A stretch of 64,000 bases of DNA from Ruania alba (GTDB lineage Bacteria > Actinomycetota > Actinomycetes > Actinomycetales > Beutenbergiaceae): the NCBI RefSeq assembly GCF_900105765.1, contig NZ_FNTX01000002.1, positions 2,294,001 to 2,358,000 on the forward strand, in the 5' to 3' direction. Below the pieces are notes generated by a model, which did not search any database, was not told where the DNA came from, and saw only the letters and a list, made by a program, of their open reading frames with translations. This document shows, one piece after another, positions 33,822 to 42,273 of this stretch. The translations under genes were made by a program, and so were the position numbers. The stretch's first letter is position 1, and the number at the start of each line of letters is the position of its first letter.

Positions 33822-36680
33822 GTGCCTGCGATCCTCGACAAGATCCTGCGGATGGGCGAGGGCAAGATCCTCAAGAAGCTGCACGGTCTCACCGCTCAGG
33901 TCAACGCGCTCGAAGACTCGGTGGCCGACCTCACCGACGACGAACTGCGCGCCGAGACCGAGGCGTTCAAGGCACGTGTGGCCGAGGGGGAGTCCTTGGA
34001 CGCGCTCCTGCCCGAAGCCTTCGCGGTGGTGCGCGAGGCCGCGACGCGCACCCTCGGGCAGCGCCACTTCGACGTCCAGATCATGGGTGGCGCGGCGCTG
34101 CACCTGGGCAACATCGCTGAGATGAAGACCGGTGAGGGCAAGACCCTGGTGGCGACCCTGCCGGCGTATCTGAACGCACTCTCCGGCAAGGGCGTGCACA
34201 TCGTCACGGTGAACGACTACCTCGCCAAGTACCAGAGTGAGCTGATGGGCCGAGTGTTCCGCTTCCTCGGCCTGACCACCGGGGTGATCCTCTCCGGGCA
34301 GAAGCCTGCCGAACGGCGCGAGATGTACGCCGCCGACATCACCTACGGCACGAACAATGAGTTCGGCTTCGACTTCCTGCGCGACAACATGGCCTGGGCC
34401 ACGGACGAGCTGGTCCAGCGCGGGCACAACATGACCATCGTGGACGAGGTGGACTCGATCCTCATCGATGAGGCCCGGACCCCGCTGATCATTTCCGGCC
34501 CCGCCTCCGGCGACGTGAACAAGTGGTACGTGGAGTTCGCCCGCCTGGTGCGCACGATGAACGCCGAGACCGACTACGAGGTGGACGAGAAGAAGCGCAC
34601 CATCGGCGTGCTCGAACCGGGGATCGAGAAGGTCGAGGACCACCTCGGTATCGACAACCTGTACGAGTCGCTGAACACCCCGCTGATCGGGTTCCTGAAC
34701 AATGCGGTCAAGGCCAAGGAGCTGTTCACCCGCGACAAGGACTACGTGGTGACCAACGGTGAGCTGCTCATCGTGGACCAGCACACCGGCCGCATCCTGC
34801 CCGGACGGCGCTTCAACGAGGGCATGCACCAGGCCCTCGAGGCAAAGGAAGGGGTGACGATCAGAGCCGAGAACCAGACGCTGGCCACGATCACCCTGCA
34901 GAACTACTTCCGCCGCTACGACAAACTCTCCGGGATGACCGGTACCGCGATGACCGAGGCCGCGGAGTTCCAGGGCACCTACGAGGTGGGTGTGGTGCCG
35001 ATCCCGCCGAACAAACCGATGGCCCGGATCGACCAGTCCGACTTCGTGTACAAGACGGAGCTGGCCAAGTTCGAGGCCGTCGTCGAGGACGTCGTGGAGC
35101 GGCACGCCGCCGGACAGCCCGTGCTCGTGGGAACCACGAGCGTGGAGAAGTCCGAGCTGCTGTCGAAGATGCTGAAGAAGAAGCGCGTCCCGCACGAGGT
35201 GCTGAACGCCAAGCAGCACGACCGTGAGGCGTCCATCGTCGCGATGGCGGGCCGCAAGGGCGCGGTCACGGTGGCCACCAACATGGCCGGCCGCGGGACC
35301 GACATCATGCTCGGCGGTAACGCCGAGCACATCGCGATCGAGGCGCTCGCGAAGCAGGGGCTCGATCCGCACGAGGCGCCGGAAGAGTACGAGGAGGCGT
35401 GGCCCAAGGCTCTTGAGGAGGCGCAGGCCTCCGTCGCGGCCGAGCACGACGAGGTCACCGAGCTCGGTGGCCTGTACGTGCTGGGCACCGAGCGGCACGA
35501 GTCCCGCCGGATCGACAACCAGCTGCGGGGCCGGTCCGGACGTCAGGGCGACCCGGGGGAGTCCCGCTTCTACCTCTCCCTCGAGGACGACCTGATGCGG
35601 ATGTTCAACTCCGCGATGGCCGAGCGGTTCATGGGCTCGTCGTTCCCGGACGACGTGCCGCTGGAGTCGAAGATGGTCAGCCGGGGCATCGAGAGCGCTC
35701 AGGGACAGGTGGAGCGACGCAACCAGGAGATCCGGAAGAACGTCCTCAAGTACGACGACGTCCTGTCCCGTCAGCGTGAAGTGGTCTACAGCACCCGGCA
35801 CGAGCTGCTCTCCGGTGGCGACCTGCACGAGCAGGTCGCGGGATTCGTGGAGGACGTGATCACCGGTGTGGTCACCGAGGCGACCTCCGGTCCGCACCCG
35901 GAACAGTGGGACCTGGACCAGCTCTGGACGGACCTGCGCACCATCTACCCGGTCTCGATCACTCCCGAGGAAGTGATCGAGGAGGCCGGTCACGCGACCC
36001 GGCTGACCACCGAGCAGCTCGTCACCGAGCTGGTCTCGGACGCGAAGGTGGCGTACGCCGCCCGCGAGGAGGAGCTCACCAGCGAAATCCTGCGGCAGGT
36101 GGAGCGTCGCGTGGTGCTCTCCGTGCTGGACCGGAAGTGGCGCGAGCACCTCTACGAGATGGACTACCTCAAGGAGGGCATCGGCCTGCGAGCCATGGCT
36201 CAGCGCGACCCGCTGGTGGAGTACCAGCGCGAGGGGTACCAGCTGTTCCAGGCGATGAACGAGTCGATCAAGGAAGAAGTGGTCGGCTACCTGTTCAACC
36301 TTGAGGTGAAGAAGAAGGACGACGCCGAGCAGGCCGAGGGTGCCTCCGCGCAGGTCCCGGCGGTAGCCCCCGACGGCGGAGCCTCCCAGGGAGGGGCCGC
36401 CGGCCGGCAGCAGGGTTCCGGTGGGCGCCGCGCCGCACCCAAGTCCGTGCCGCAGGCTCCGGCCGCTCAGGCGGAGGATCCGCTCGGGCTCGGTGCTCCG
36501 CAACGCGCCACCGCCCTGCAGTACTCGGCACCCAGCACGGACGGGGACGGGGGCACCACGGTTCGTGGTGCGAACGCTCCGGCCTCCGACAGGGGGTCGG
36601 CCTCGGGTGGCTCTGGAGGGGGCGCGAACCGTGAGGCGCGCCGTCGCGCAGCAAAGGCGGCCAAGAAGCGCCGAGGCTAG
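33822..36680 (+). CDS. secA: Preprotein translocase ATPase SecA
   Basis: The motor of the Sec export pathway, 952 residues from the GTG at 33822 ([20 protein letters not shown]); GGGAG at 33812-33816 is the ribosome site. Walker A is MKTGEGKT, Walker [17 protein letters not shown], and the second ATPase domain has [20 protein letters not shown]. The helical scaffold follows at [12 protein letters not shown]. The C-terminus is a glycine/alanine/proline-rich linker ending [10 protein letters not shown], without the cysteine-rich SEC-C zinc finger, as in many actinobacterial SecA1 proteins. The stop overlaps that of the convergent Rv3235-like gene by four bases. Confidence 0.97.
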   Translation: MPAILDKILRMGEGKILKKLHGLTAQVNALEDSVADLTDDELRAETEAFKARVAEGESLDALLPEAFAVVREAATRTLGQRHFDVQIMGGAALHLGNIAEMKTGEGKTLVATLPAYLNALSGKGVHIVTVNDYLAKYQSELMGRVFRFLGLTTGVILSGQKPAERREMYAADITYGTNNEFGFDFLRDNMAWATDELVQRGHNMTIVDEVDSILIDEARTPLIISGPASGDVNKWYVEFARLVRTMNAETDYEVDEKKRTIGVLEPGIEKVEDHLGIDNLYESLNTPLIGFLNNAVKAKELFTRDKDYVVTNGELLIVDQHTGRILPGRRFNEGMHQALEAKEGVTIRAENQTLATITLQNYFRRYDKLSGMTGTAMTEAAEFQGTYEVGVVPIPPNKPMARIDQSDFVYKTELAKFEAVVEDVVERHAAGQPVLVGTTSVEKSELLSKMLKKKRVPHEVLNAKQHDREASIVAMAGRKGAVTVATNMAGRGTDIMLGGNAEHIAIEALAKQGLDPHEAPEEYEEAWPKALEEAQASVAAEHDEVTELGGLYVLGTERHESRRIDNQLRGRSGRQGDPGESRFYLSLEDDLMRMFNSAMAERFMGSSFPDDVPLESKMVSRGIESAQGQVERRNQEIRKNVLKYDDVLSRQREVVYSTRHELLSGGDLHEQVAGFVEDVITGVVTEATSGPHPEQWDLDQLWTDLRTIYPVSITPEEVIEEAGHATRLTTEQLVTELVSDAKVAYAAREEELTSEILRQVERRVVLSVLDRKWREHLYEMDYLKEGIGLRAMAQRDPLVEYQREGYQLFQAMNESIKEEVVGYLFNLEVKKKDDAEQAEGASAQVPAVAPDGGASQGGAAGRQQGSGGRRAAPKSVPQAPAAQAEDPLGLGAPQRATALQYSAPSTDGDGGTTVRGANAPASDRGSASGGSGGGANREARRRAAKAAKKRRG

Positions 36681-37183
36681 CCGATCCGAACCGCCGTGGC
36701 CCGCCACCGGCCGCGGTGGTCCTCCAGGCGCACGGCGGCGGCCCGCACGCGTGTCCCGTCGTCGAGCACCACCGAGCACTCCCAGACGCCGTCCGTCACC
36801 TCGCACGGGTGTACCCGCCGGACAGCGACCGCACGGGGCCGGCGGGGACGCCCGGCGATCTGCACACCGAGCGTGGCTCGGCGGTTCAGTGCAGTCCACA
36901 CGGCCGGGTCGAGCCAACGGCTGAGCTGAGCGGCCGGTCGCATCCCGAGCAGGGTTTCGGCACTCGCGCGGACGATGACTCCTGCCCACTCGGCAGGATC
37001 GGGTCGCTCGGCCGTGCGACCGTTCGACCAGACCAGGCGTGGTGCGTGGTCCTCCTCGGCGACCCCTGGTGGTGTCTCGGCGGCGCAGGCATCGAAGCGC
37101 AGCCGGTCCCAGCGATCCTGCGGTGCGGCCGGGACCGGCCGTGGTGCGGCGGCCGGGTAGTCGAGGGCGGGGGCGGTACTCAT
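36677..37183 (-). CDS. Rv3235 family protein (DUF6459)
   Basis: A 168-residue protein with a proline-rich N-terminus and a conserved C-terminal half ([61 protein letters not shown]). The family is found next to secA across actinobacteria and its function is unknown. It overlaps the LysM gene upstream by four bases and ends convergent with secA. Confidence 0.82.
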   Translation of the reverse strand: MSTAPALDYPAAAPRPVPAAPQDRWDRLRFDACAAETPPGVAEEDHAPRLVWSNGRTAERPDPAEWAGVIVRASAETLLGMRPAAQLSRWLDPAVWTALNRRATLGVQIAGRPRRPRAVAVRRVHPCEVTDGVWECSVVLDDGTRVRAAAVRLEDHRGRWRATAVRIG

Positions 37184-37947
37184 TGGTCGACCTCCTCGGG
37201 GGTGGGGGCGTGCAGCTGCGTGCCCGGCTGGATCAGGTGCGGATCAGTGCCGATCGCGTCGGCGTTGGCCGCGTACCACCGCGGCCAGGTCTCGGCGATC
37301 TGGATGTCGGAAGCGTCGTCGGGAAGGTGCGCGGCAGCGATCGACCAGAGCGAGTCCCCAGGCAGAACCTCATAGGGGCTGTCCTGGTCCCGGGGTGGGT
37401 CCGGCTCGTCGTCGGCGGGGGACTGGCGGTGCGGTGCCTCCCGCCCGGACGGTGAACTGGTCCCGTCTGACCCGCCTTCCCGGTTCGCCCCCTCCGCGTC
37501 GCTCGCCGGAGCGGCGCCCCAGCCAAGGTCGTCCGGCGGGACGGCGCGGGCGGGTGCGGCAGCGGCCGTGACCGGGTCGGGTGCTGGGGCGGCGGCCTGG
37601 GCGGGAGCGGCGAAGAACCCCGCGGCGAGCACCGCCGAGGTGCCGGCACTGACCAGCCGGGCCATTCCGGGCGCGCCGCGGCGGCTGATCGCGCGTTCTC
37701 CCGCAGCCCAGAGGCCCCCAGCGTGGCGCACGAGCACGCAGACCACACCGACGAGCGCGCTGATCGCATACCAGCAGGCCACGAGGGCGCCCACCGCCGC
37801 CGCGGCCGCGGTGAGCAGATCGTCGATGCGGACCGCCTCCGGCGGAGTCGCGAACTCAGTGATGGCGACGACCCCGAGCGCCAGCGTGATCGCTCCCGAA
37901 CCGGCCGCTGTGCAGGCTCCGATCGCCAGCCGACTCCCTGTACTCAT
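37180..37947 (-). CDS. LysM peptidoglycan-binding domain membrane protein
   Basis: About 255 residues from the ATG at 37947 (MSTGSRLAIGACTAAG), preceded by AAAGGGG; an ATG at 37980 has no ribosome site. Two or three membrane segments occupy residues 1-75, a further hydrophobic stretch (LVSAGTSAVLAAGFFAAPAQ) lies near 110, then a charged low-complexity linker. The C-terminal LysM motif is YEVLPGDSLWSIAAAHLPDD, ending GTDPHLIQPGTQLHAP. The LysM part should face the cell wall. It is the first gene of a two-gene operon with the Rv3235-like gene. Confidence 0.85.
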   Translation of the reverse strand: MSTGSRLAIGACTAAGSGAITLALGVVAITEFATPPEAVRIDDLLTAAAAAVGALVACWYAISALVGVVCVLVRHAGGLWAAGERAISRRGAPGMARLVSAGTSAVLAAGFFAAPAQAAAPAPDPVTAAAAPARAVPPDDLGWGAAPASDAEGANREGGSDGTSSPSGREAPHRQSPADDEPDPPRDQDSPYEVLPGDSLWSIAAAHLPDDASDIQIAETWPRWYAANADAIGTDPHLIQPGTQLHAPTPEEVDQ

Positions 37948-37980
37948 CGCGGGTACCCCTTTGATCGATCCTTCGTGCAT

Positions 37981-38017
37981 CGTGTCAGATCATGTCAGTT
38001 CGTGTCGATACGTGACT
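37981..38017. repeat. Four direct repeats with a 10-bp period
   Basis: Successive units CGTGTCAGAT, CATGTCAGTT, CGTGTCGATA and CGTGACT start every ten bases, one helical turn. They lie between the divergent LysM gene and the gene at 38099. Such head-to-tail arrays suit a protein that binds cooperatively as a multimer. Confidence 0.55.
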
Positions 38018-38086
38018 ATGAATGCATATAGGTGTACATGGTGTGCGGGTGGGATGTCGAGTGGTGGTCTCTGTTGTGGACAGCCG

Positions 38087-38092
38087 TACGCT
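38087..38092 (+). promoter_or_regulatory. Predicted -10 box of the gene at 38099, leaderless start
   Basis: TACGCT lies six bases before the ATG. No Shine-Dalgarno sequence is present between them. Confidence 0.45.
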
Positions 38093-38098
38093 GGTCAG

Positions 38099-38605
38099 AT
38101 GCGCTGGGACGATGTCTTCTCCGACCTGCAGGCGGAGTTCGACGAGGCACTGCGCAGCGAGGACGAGGCGGAGATCGCCGAGCTGGTTCGTGCCGAGGTG
38201 GCAGGCATTTCCCTGGCTGACCGCTGCCGTGCGCGCCGCGGTCAGGAGCTCACGGTGCGCCTGTGTGACGGCAGCGACCGCAGCGGCCTCGTCCTCGAGG
38301 CGAATCGCGCGTGGCTGTTGCTCGGTGCCGGCGAGCGCCGCGTGCTGGTGCCGATCGATGCGGTCGTGCTCGCCTGGCCGCTCGCGTCGGCGGCTCCCGA
38401 GCCTGGCGTGGTGGAGGCCAGGGCGGGGCTGGGGCGCGCTCTACGGGCCCTCGCGCAGAACGGGACCGAGGTCCTGGTGCGGACCGTCGCAGGTGACCAT
38501 CGCGGCCGACTTGCCAGGGTCGGTGCCGATCACTGTGACGTGATCACGTCACAGGCGGTGATCAGTGTGGCCTGGGCCGGGCTGCTCAGCGTGGAGTCGC
38601 ACTGA
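38099..38605 (+). CDS. Conserved hypothetical protein
   Basis: A 168-residue soluble, acidic-to-neutral protein starting MRWDDVFSDLQAEFDEALRSED. The N-terminal 45 residues are helical and acidic; the rest alternates short beta strands (LTVRLCDGSDRSGLVLEANRAWLLL, RVLVPIDAVVLAWPL, VLVRTVAGDHRGRLARVGADHCDVI) in a pattern reminiscent of two Sm-like or PRC-type barrels. I do not recognise a named domain. The ATG is preferred over the much longer open frame because the -10 box and the initiation context fall there. It is followed by the HTH gene on the other strand. Confidence 0.72.
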   Translation: MRWDDVFSDLQAEFDEALRSEDEAEIAELVRAEVAGISLADRCRARRGQELTVRLCDGSDRSGLVLEANRAWLLLGAGERRVLVPIDAVVLAWPLASAAPEPGVVEARAGLGRALRALAQNGTEVLVRTVAGDHRGRLARVGADHCDVITSQAVISVAWAGLLSVESH

Positions 38606-38620
38606 CCGAGTGCACCGCAG

Positions 38621-38836
38621 TTACTGGTCGGGCTCCCCGGTGTGCAGCCGCTCCGCTGTGCGCGCGTACATCCGCTCGATATAGGCCTCGAGCTCGGAAT
38701 TCTCCACGCGCCAGACGCCCTTGCCGCCGATCTGGATGCCGCGGAGCTCGCCGGTGCGCACCAGGGCGCGTGCCTGCGACATGGTGATCTGCAGGATCTC
38801 GGTGACGTCCGCGAGTGAGAGGAACCGCTGCTCCAT
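38621..38836 (-). CDS. BldC-like helix-turn-helix DNA-binding protein
   Basis: A 71-residue protein, MEQRFLSLADVTEILQITMSQARALVRTGELRG, followed by a wing (IQIGGKGVWRVENSELEAYIERMY). This is the MerR-type excisionase/BldC fold with a single winged helix and no effector domain. The ATG at 38836 follows AGGAG. BldC of Streptomyces is known to bind arrays of direct repeats cooperatively; a 10-bp direct-repeat array lies 600 bases away at 37981. Convergent with the gene at 38099 and divergent from the SAF gene. Confidence 0.82.
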   Translation of the reverse strand: MEQRFLSLADVTEILQITMSQARALVRTGELRGIQIGGKGVWRVENSELEAYIERMYARTAERLHTGEPDQ

Positions 38837-38969
38837 GCTCCTAGTCTGACACTGAATCGACGAGACGTCGGCGGACGCGTCCCTGCCTGTGGACAACCGG
38901 CTCCTCGTCAGCACGGATCGGCGCACTTTGGCAGCATGGGGTCGTTCGTCGACACAGGGGGAGTCTGAG

Positions 38970-39596
38970 ATGACCGCAAGCGCAGCGTCACGTATCCGCC
39001 GGCCGAGCTGGCGCGATCCACGTCTCGGGGTCGGCGTGCTCCTGGTCGCAGGCTCCGTCGCTCTCGGTTCGTGGGTGGTCTCCGAGGCAAATCGGACCGT
39101 CGAGGCCTACGCGGCGCCGGAGGTGCTCACCCCCGGGGACGCGGTTCCGGTCGAGGAACTGGAGATCGTCTCGGTGACCGTGCCCGAGGTGGACAGCACC
39201 TACCTGACGCCGCAGAGCCCACTGGAGGCCGGCGCCGTCGTCGTACGGACGATCCAGCCTGGTGAGCTGGTTCCGCTCGCCTCCGTGGGATCCGCGGCTG
39301 ACGTCGACGTGCGGACCGTCACGGTGCCGATCGGGTCAGCGCTCGCCGAAGGGATCGGGGCAGGGTCACGGGTCGATCTGTGGGTCGGTCCCGGAGACGA
39401 CGCGGGCGAACCCGAGCTGCTGGTCAGCGGCGCAGAGATCGCGGCCGTGCACGAGGACACGTCGTTGTTCTCCGGCCCGGGCACCATGCAGGCGCACCTG
39501 CTGGTGCCGATCGATGCGTTACCGGTGGTGCTGGCAGCGATCGGCGCGGAGTCCGCGATCACGGTGGTGCCCATCCCGGGGAGCGGGCCCGCATGA
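38970..39596 (+). CDS. SAF domain-containing membrane-anchored protein (CpaB-like)
   Basis: A 208-residue protein from the ATG at 38970 behind GGGGGAG. One N-terminal membrane helix (LGVGVLLVAGSVALGSWVVS) leads to an extracytoplasmic SAF domain (VLTPGDAVPVEELEIVSV, GAVVVRTIQPGELVPLASVG). The layout matches CpaB/RcpC-type pilus-assembly proteins, but no Tad/Flp pilus genes are nearby. It overlaps the next gene by four bases (ATGA), so the two products probably work together. A sequence TGTGGACAA (38888-38896), a reverse DnaA-box match, lies in the upstream gap. Confidence 0.82.
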   Translation: MTASAASRIRRPSWRDPRLGVGVLLVAGSVALGSWVVSEANRTVEAYAAPEVLTPGDAVPVEELEIVSVTVPEVDSTYLTPQSPLEAGAVVVRTIQPGELVPLASVGSAADVDVRTVTVPIGSALAEGIGAGSRVDLWVGPGDDAGEPELLVSGAEIAAVHEDTSLFSGPGTMQAHLLVPIDALPVVLAAIGAESAITVVPIPGSGPA

Positions 39597-40879
39597 CGTC
39601 GGGTGTGCTCCTGGCCCTCTCCGGCGCCGTGGAAGAGGAGCTCGTCGCGCGCATCGCACGCCGCCCGGATCTCCAGGTGGTGCGCCGCTGTGCTGATACG
39701 GCCGAGCTGGTCGCCGCCGCAGTGGCTGGACTCGGCCGCGTCGCCGTGCTCGACGACGAGGACGCCATCGACCGTCGCATGCTGGCGCGGCTGAGGTCGG
39801 CCGGCGTGGCGGCCCTGGTGCTGTGCGAGAGCGCGGACTGCGATCGATACTCCGAGCTCGGGGCGATGGCCGTCCCGCACGGGGTGGACCCGCTGCCCGC
39901 GATCGAAGCGCTGGCCGGAGGTGCGACGAACGCGCCGGTCCCGGACGAGATTCCCGAGCCCGTCACGGACCCTGGTGAGGTGAGCCCTCCGGCGTTGTCG
40001 GCCGACCCCCGCGTGGTCGCGGTGACGGGGGCGCCGGGCGCCCCCGGGCGCACCAGCATGGCCATTGCCCTCGCGGACGAGCTGGCCGCCACCGGTGCCT
40101 CAACGGTTCTCATCGATGCCGATCTGTGGGGCGGGTCGATCGCGCAGACGCTCGGGCTGATGGCGGACTCGGCCGGGCTCTCCGCGGCGATCCGTGCTGC
40201 CGACCGTGGCAGCCTCGACGATGCGGCCCTGGACCGGCTCCTGCTGACCCTCCCGGATGGTCTGCGGGTGCTGACCGGGTTGGCGCGAGCGGCACGCTGG
40301 CGGGAGGTCGGTCCGGACAGCATGGAGGTGCTGCTCGAGCGCGCCCGGAAACGAGCCGCCTGGGTGGTAGTCGAGGTACCGGTCCTGGTGCCCGATGATG
40401 AAGGGCTCGAGCTCGGTCCCGGACGCAACGCGGTGGCGCACAGCGTGCTGGCTGCTGCGCAGGACGTGCTCGTCGTCGGAGCCGCCGAGCCGATCGGCAT
40501 CCAGCGGCTCGTGCAGACCCTGCTCGACCTGCAGGACGTCCCGGGGATCGAGTCCCGCAGGACCATCGTGAACCGGCTACGGCTCTCGGCGGCAGGGCCG
40601 CAGCCCGACCTCTCCGTCCGCGAGGCGCTCGGGCGGTTCGCGGGGGTACCGGACCCGATCCTGGTACCCGACGACCGTGCGCTCGCCGACCGTGCCGTGC
40701 TCACCGGGACCACCTGGCGCAAGGCGGGGCCGCTCTCTCCGGCGCGTACCGCCGTCCGGGATCTGGCGCGCATGCTGCTGGCCGAGGCGGGTCAGGCGGA
40801 GGTGACCGGACGCCGTCGGGAGCGATGGCGTACCGGGCGGCGGGGTCGCCGCCGTGGTGGAGAACGTAGGGCAGACTGA
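39593..40879 (+). CDS. CpaE-like P-loop ATPase
   Basis: A 428-residue protein. Residues 1-110 form a receiver-like alpha/beta domain (RRCADTAELVAAAVAGLGRVAVLDDED). The MinD/ParA-type ATPase domain starts VVAVTGAPGAPGRTSMAIALADELA. Its P-loop has arginine where the catalytic lysine normally stands and lacks the deviant-Walker lysine as well. VLIDADLWGGSIAQTLGL and VVVEVPVLVPDD are the A' and B regions. The C-terminus is strongly basic (GRRRERWRTGRRGRRRGGERR). The family is found in actinobacteria as an Rv3660c-type septum-site or pilus-localising protein; ATP binding may be weak or absent. Confidence 0.8.
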   Translation: MTSGVLLALSGAVEEELVARIARRPDLQVVRRCADTAELVAAAVAGLGRVAVLDDEDAIDRRMLARLRSAGVAALVLCESADCDRYSELGAMAVPHGVDPLPAIEALAGGATNAPVPDEIPEPVTDPGEVSPPALSADPRVVAVTGAPGAPGRTSMAIALADELAATGASTVLIDADLWGGSIAQTLGLMADSAGLSAAIRAADRGSLDDAALDRLLLTLPDGLRVLTGLARAARWREVGPDSMEVLLERARKRAAWVVVEVPVLVPDDEGLELGPGRNAVAHSVLAAAQDVLVVGAAEPIGIQRLVQTLLDLQDVPGIESRRTIVNRLRLSAAGPQPDLSVREALGRFAGVPDPILVPDDRALADRAVLTGTTWRKAGPLSPARTAVRDLARMLLAEAGQAEVTGRRRERWRTGRRGRRRGGERRAD

Positions 40880-40883
40880 GGCC

Positions 40884-41333
40884 ATGCGCGTCTACCTGCC
40901 CGCCACTGTGCCCGCACTGGCCGACTCTCGCGGCCTCTCTGCCCGTGCCGGCCGTGCGGTGACGCCAGGATTGCGGACCGCCCTCGGAGCCGAAGCCGAC
41001 GAGGAGATGGCCGAGTACGCCGCACTCGTGCTCGCGGCCGAGGACTCGCTGGCCCTTCTTGCCGGCTCGGACGCCCCGCGCAGGGTGGTGGTCGCGGCTG
41101 ACGTCGCCGACTCGGTGGTGCGGGTCGACGACGCCGAGCTGGCACGGGTGCATGTCGCCGAGGTGCCCGTCACGGACATGGTGAGCTTTCACGTCGACGC
41201 GGCCGACGAGAGTGTGCGCGCCCTCGTCGCCCGGGCCGTCGGCGGTGACCAGCAGGCAACGGCCGACCTCGGTGACGAAGACCTGCTCTGGTATGACATC
41301 AGCGAGCGCGAGGCGTTGGTCGCCGAGGGGTGA
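40884..41333 (+). CDS. DUF6912 family protein
   Basis: A 149-residue protein starting MRVYLPATVPALADSRGLSARAGRAVTPGL. The N-terminal MRVYLPAT and the later VTDMVSFHVD and DLLWYDISEREAL are typical of this actinobacterial family of unknown function. It begins four bases after the CpaE-like gene and ends convergent with hisN. No membrane segment or catalytic motif is seen. Confidence 0.8.
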   Translation: MRVYLPATVPALADSRGLSARAGRAVTPGLRTALGAEADEEMAEYAALVLAAEDSLALLAGSDAPRRVVVAADVADSVVRVDDAELARVHVAEVPVTDMVSFHVDAADESVRALVARAVGGDQQATADLGDEDLLWYDISEREALVAEG

Positions 41334-41340
41334 GGCGGCC

Positions 41341-42144
41341 TCAGTGCCGCTGCAGTTGGGTGAGGACCGTCTCGTGCAGGTGCCCGTTCGTGGCCACAGC
41401 GTTCCCGCCGAACGGGCCGTCCGCGCCGTCGAGCGAGGTGAAGCGGCCACCCGCCTCGGTGACGATCGGCACCAGGGCGGCCATGTCGTAGAGCTCGAGC
41501 TCGGGCTCACAGGCGATGTCCACCGCGCCCTCGGCCACCAGCATGTAGGACCAGAAGTCGCCGTAGGCGCGTGAGCGCCACACGCTCGCCTCGAGCACGA
41601 GGAACTCGTCCAGGAGGTCCTGCTCCTCCCAGCCCGCCAGGCTGGAGTAGGACAGGGACGCATCGTTGATGTCACGCACGCCGGAGGCCTGGATTCGTGT
41701 GGCTGTGGAGAGGGACCGGCCTGTCCAGGCACCCGAGCCGGATGCCGCCCACCAGCGGCGGTTCAGCGCGGGGGCGCTCACCACGCCGAGTACCGGCTGC
41801 CCGTCGGCGATGAGCGAGATGAGCGTGGCCCACACCGGCACGCCGCGGACGAAGTTCTTGGTGCCGTCGATCGGGTCGATGACCCACTGCCGTGGCCCGT
41901 GCCCGGTGGTGCCGAACTCTTCGCCGAGAACCGCGTCGCGCGGGCGGGCCCGGGAGAGCTGGGAGCGCACGATCTCTTCGGCGGAGCGGTCGGCGTCGGT
42001 GACCGGCGTGGTGTCCGGCTTGGTCTCCACGGCGAGGTCCAGGGCCTTGAAGCGGGACATCGTCTGGGCGTCCACCTGGTCGGCGATCACGTGCGCCAGC
42101 CGGAGGTCGTCGTCGTATCGCGGCGCGTCAGAAGTGGTGGCCAT
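41341..42144 (-). CDS. hisN: Histidinol-phosphatase, inositol monophosphatase family
   Basis: A 267-residue metal-dependent phosphatase. Metal ligands are in GEEFG and DPIDGTKNFVRGVPVWATLIS; a second motif, ELYDMAALVPIVTEAGGRFTSLDG, lies near the C-terminus. This is the HisN form used for histidine synthesis in Actinobacteria, where the gene often lies away from other his genes, as here. The ATG at 42144 (MATTSDAPRY) is chosen because a -10 box TACGTT is six bases before it; the open frame extending further is noncoding. Inositol-phosphatase activity is the alternative. Confidence 0.9.
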   Translation of the reverse strand: MATTSDAPRYDDDLRLAHVIADQVDAQTMSRFKALDLAVETKPDTTPVTDADRSAEEIVRSQLSRARPRDAVLGEEFGTTGHGPRQWVIDPIDGTKNFVRGVPVWATLISLIADGQPVLGVVSAPALNRRWWAASGSGAWTGRSLSTATRIQASGVRDINDASLSYSSLAGWEEQDLLDEFLVLEASVWRSRAYGDFWSYMLVAEGAVDIACEPELELYDMAALVPIVTEAGGRFTSLDGADGPFGGNAVATNGHLHETVLTQLQRH

Positions 42145-42150
42145 GGCCGC

Positions 42151-42156
42151 AACGTA
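42151..42156 (-). promoter_or_regulatory. Predicted -10 box of hisN, leaderless start
   Basis: TACGTT on the minus strand, six bases before the ATG, with no ribosome site in between. Confidence 0.45.
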
Positions 42157-42211
42157 TCGCGCCGAGCCGGTCGAGCGGTGCAGGCAGGGCCTGAGGGGGT
42201 TGTGTCCCGAC

Positions 42212-42238
42212 TGATCAAGTGATGTGATGACTTGATCA
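42212..42238. promoter_or_regulatory. GntR-type operator before the DUF5005-like gene
   Basis: Perfect 9-bp arms TGATCAAGT (42212-42220) and ACTTGATCA (42230-42238) with a 9-base spacer. The 11-mer GATCAAGTGAT inside it recurs exactly at 43442-43452 in front of the gntR gene. Confidence 0.65.
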
Positions 42239-42273
42239 TTGACTGATCTGCCTGTCCTGGCAAAGGAGCCACC

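Noticed and set aside
33651-36989. A very long open frame (over 1,100 codons) on the minus strand opposite secA.
   Set aside because: It is the mirror of a strongly codon-biased high-GC gene, has no family motifs and spans two real genes.
38888-38896. TGTGGACAA, a reverse DnaA-box-like sequence before the SAF gene.
   Set aside because: An isolated, non-clustered match in GC-rich DNA; noted in the gene entry but not supported as functional.
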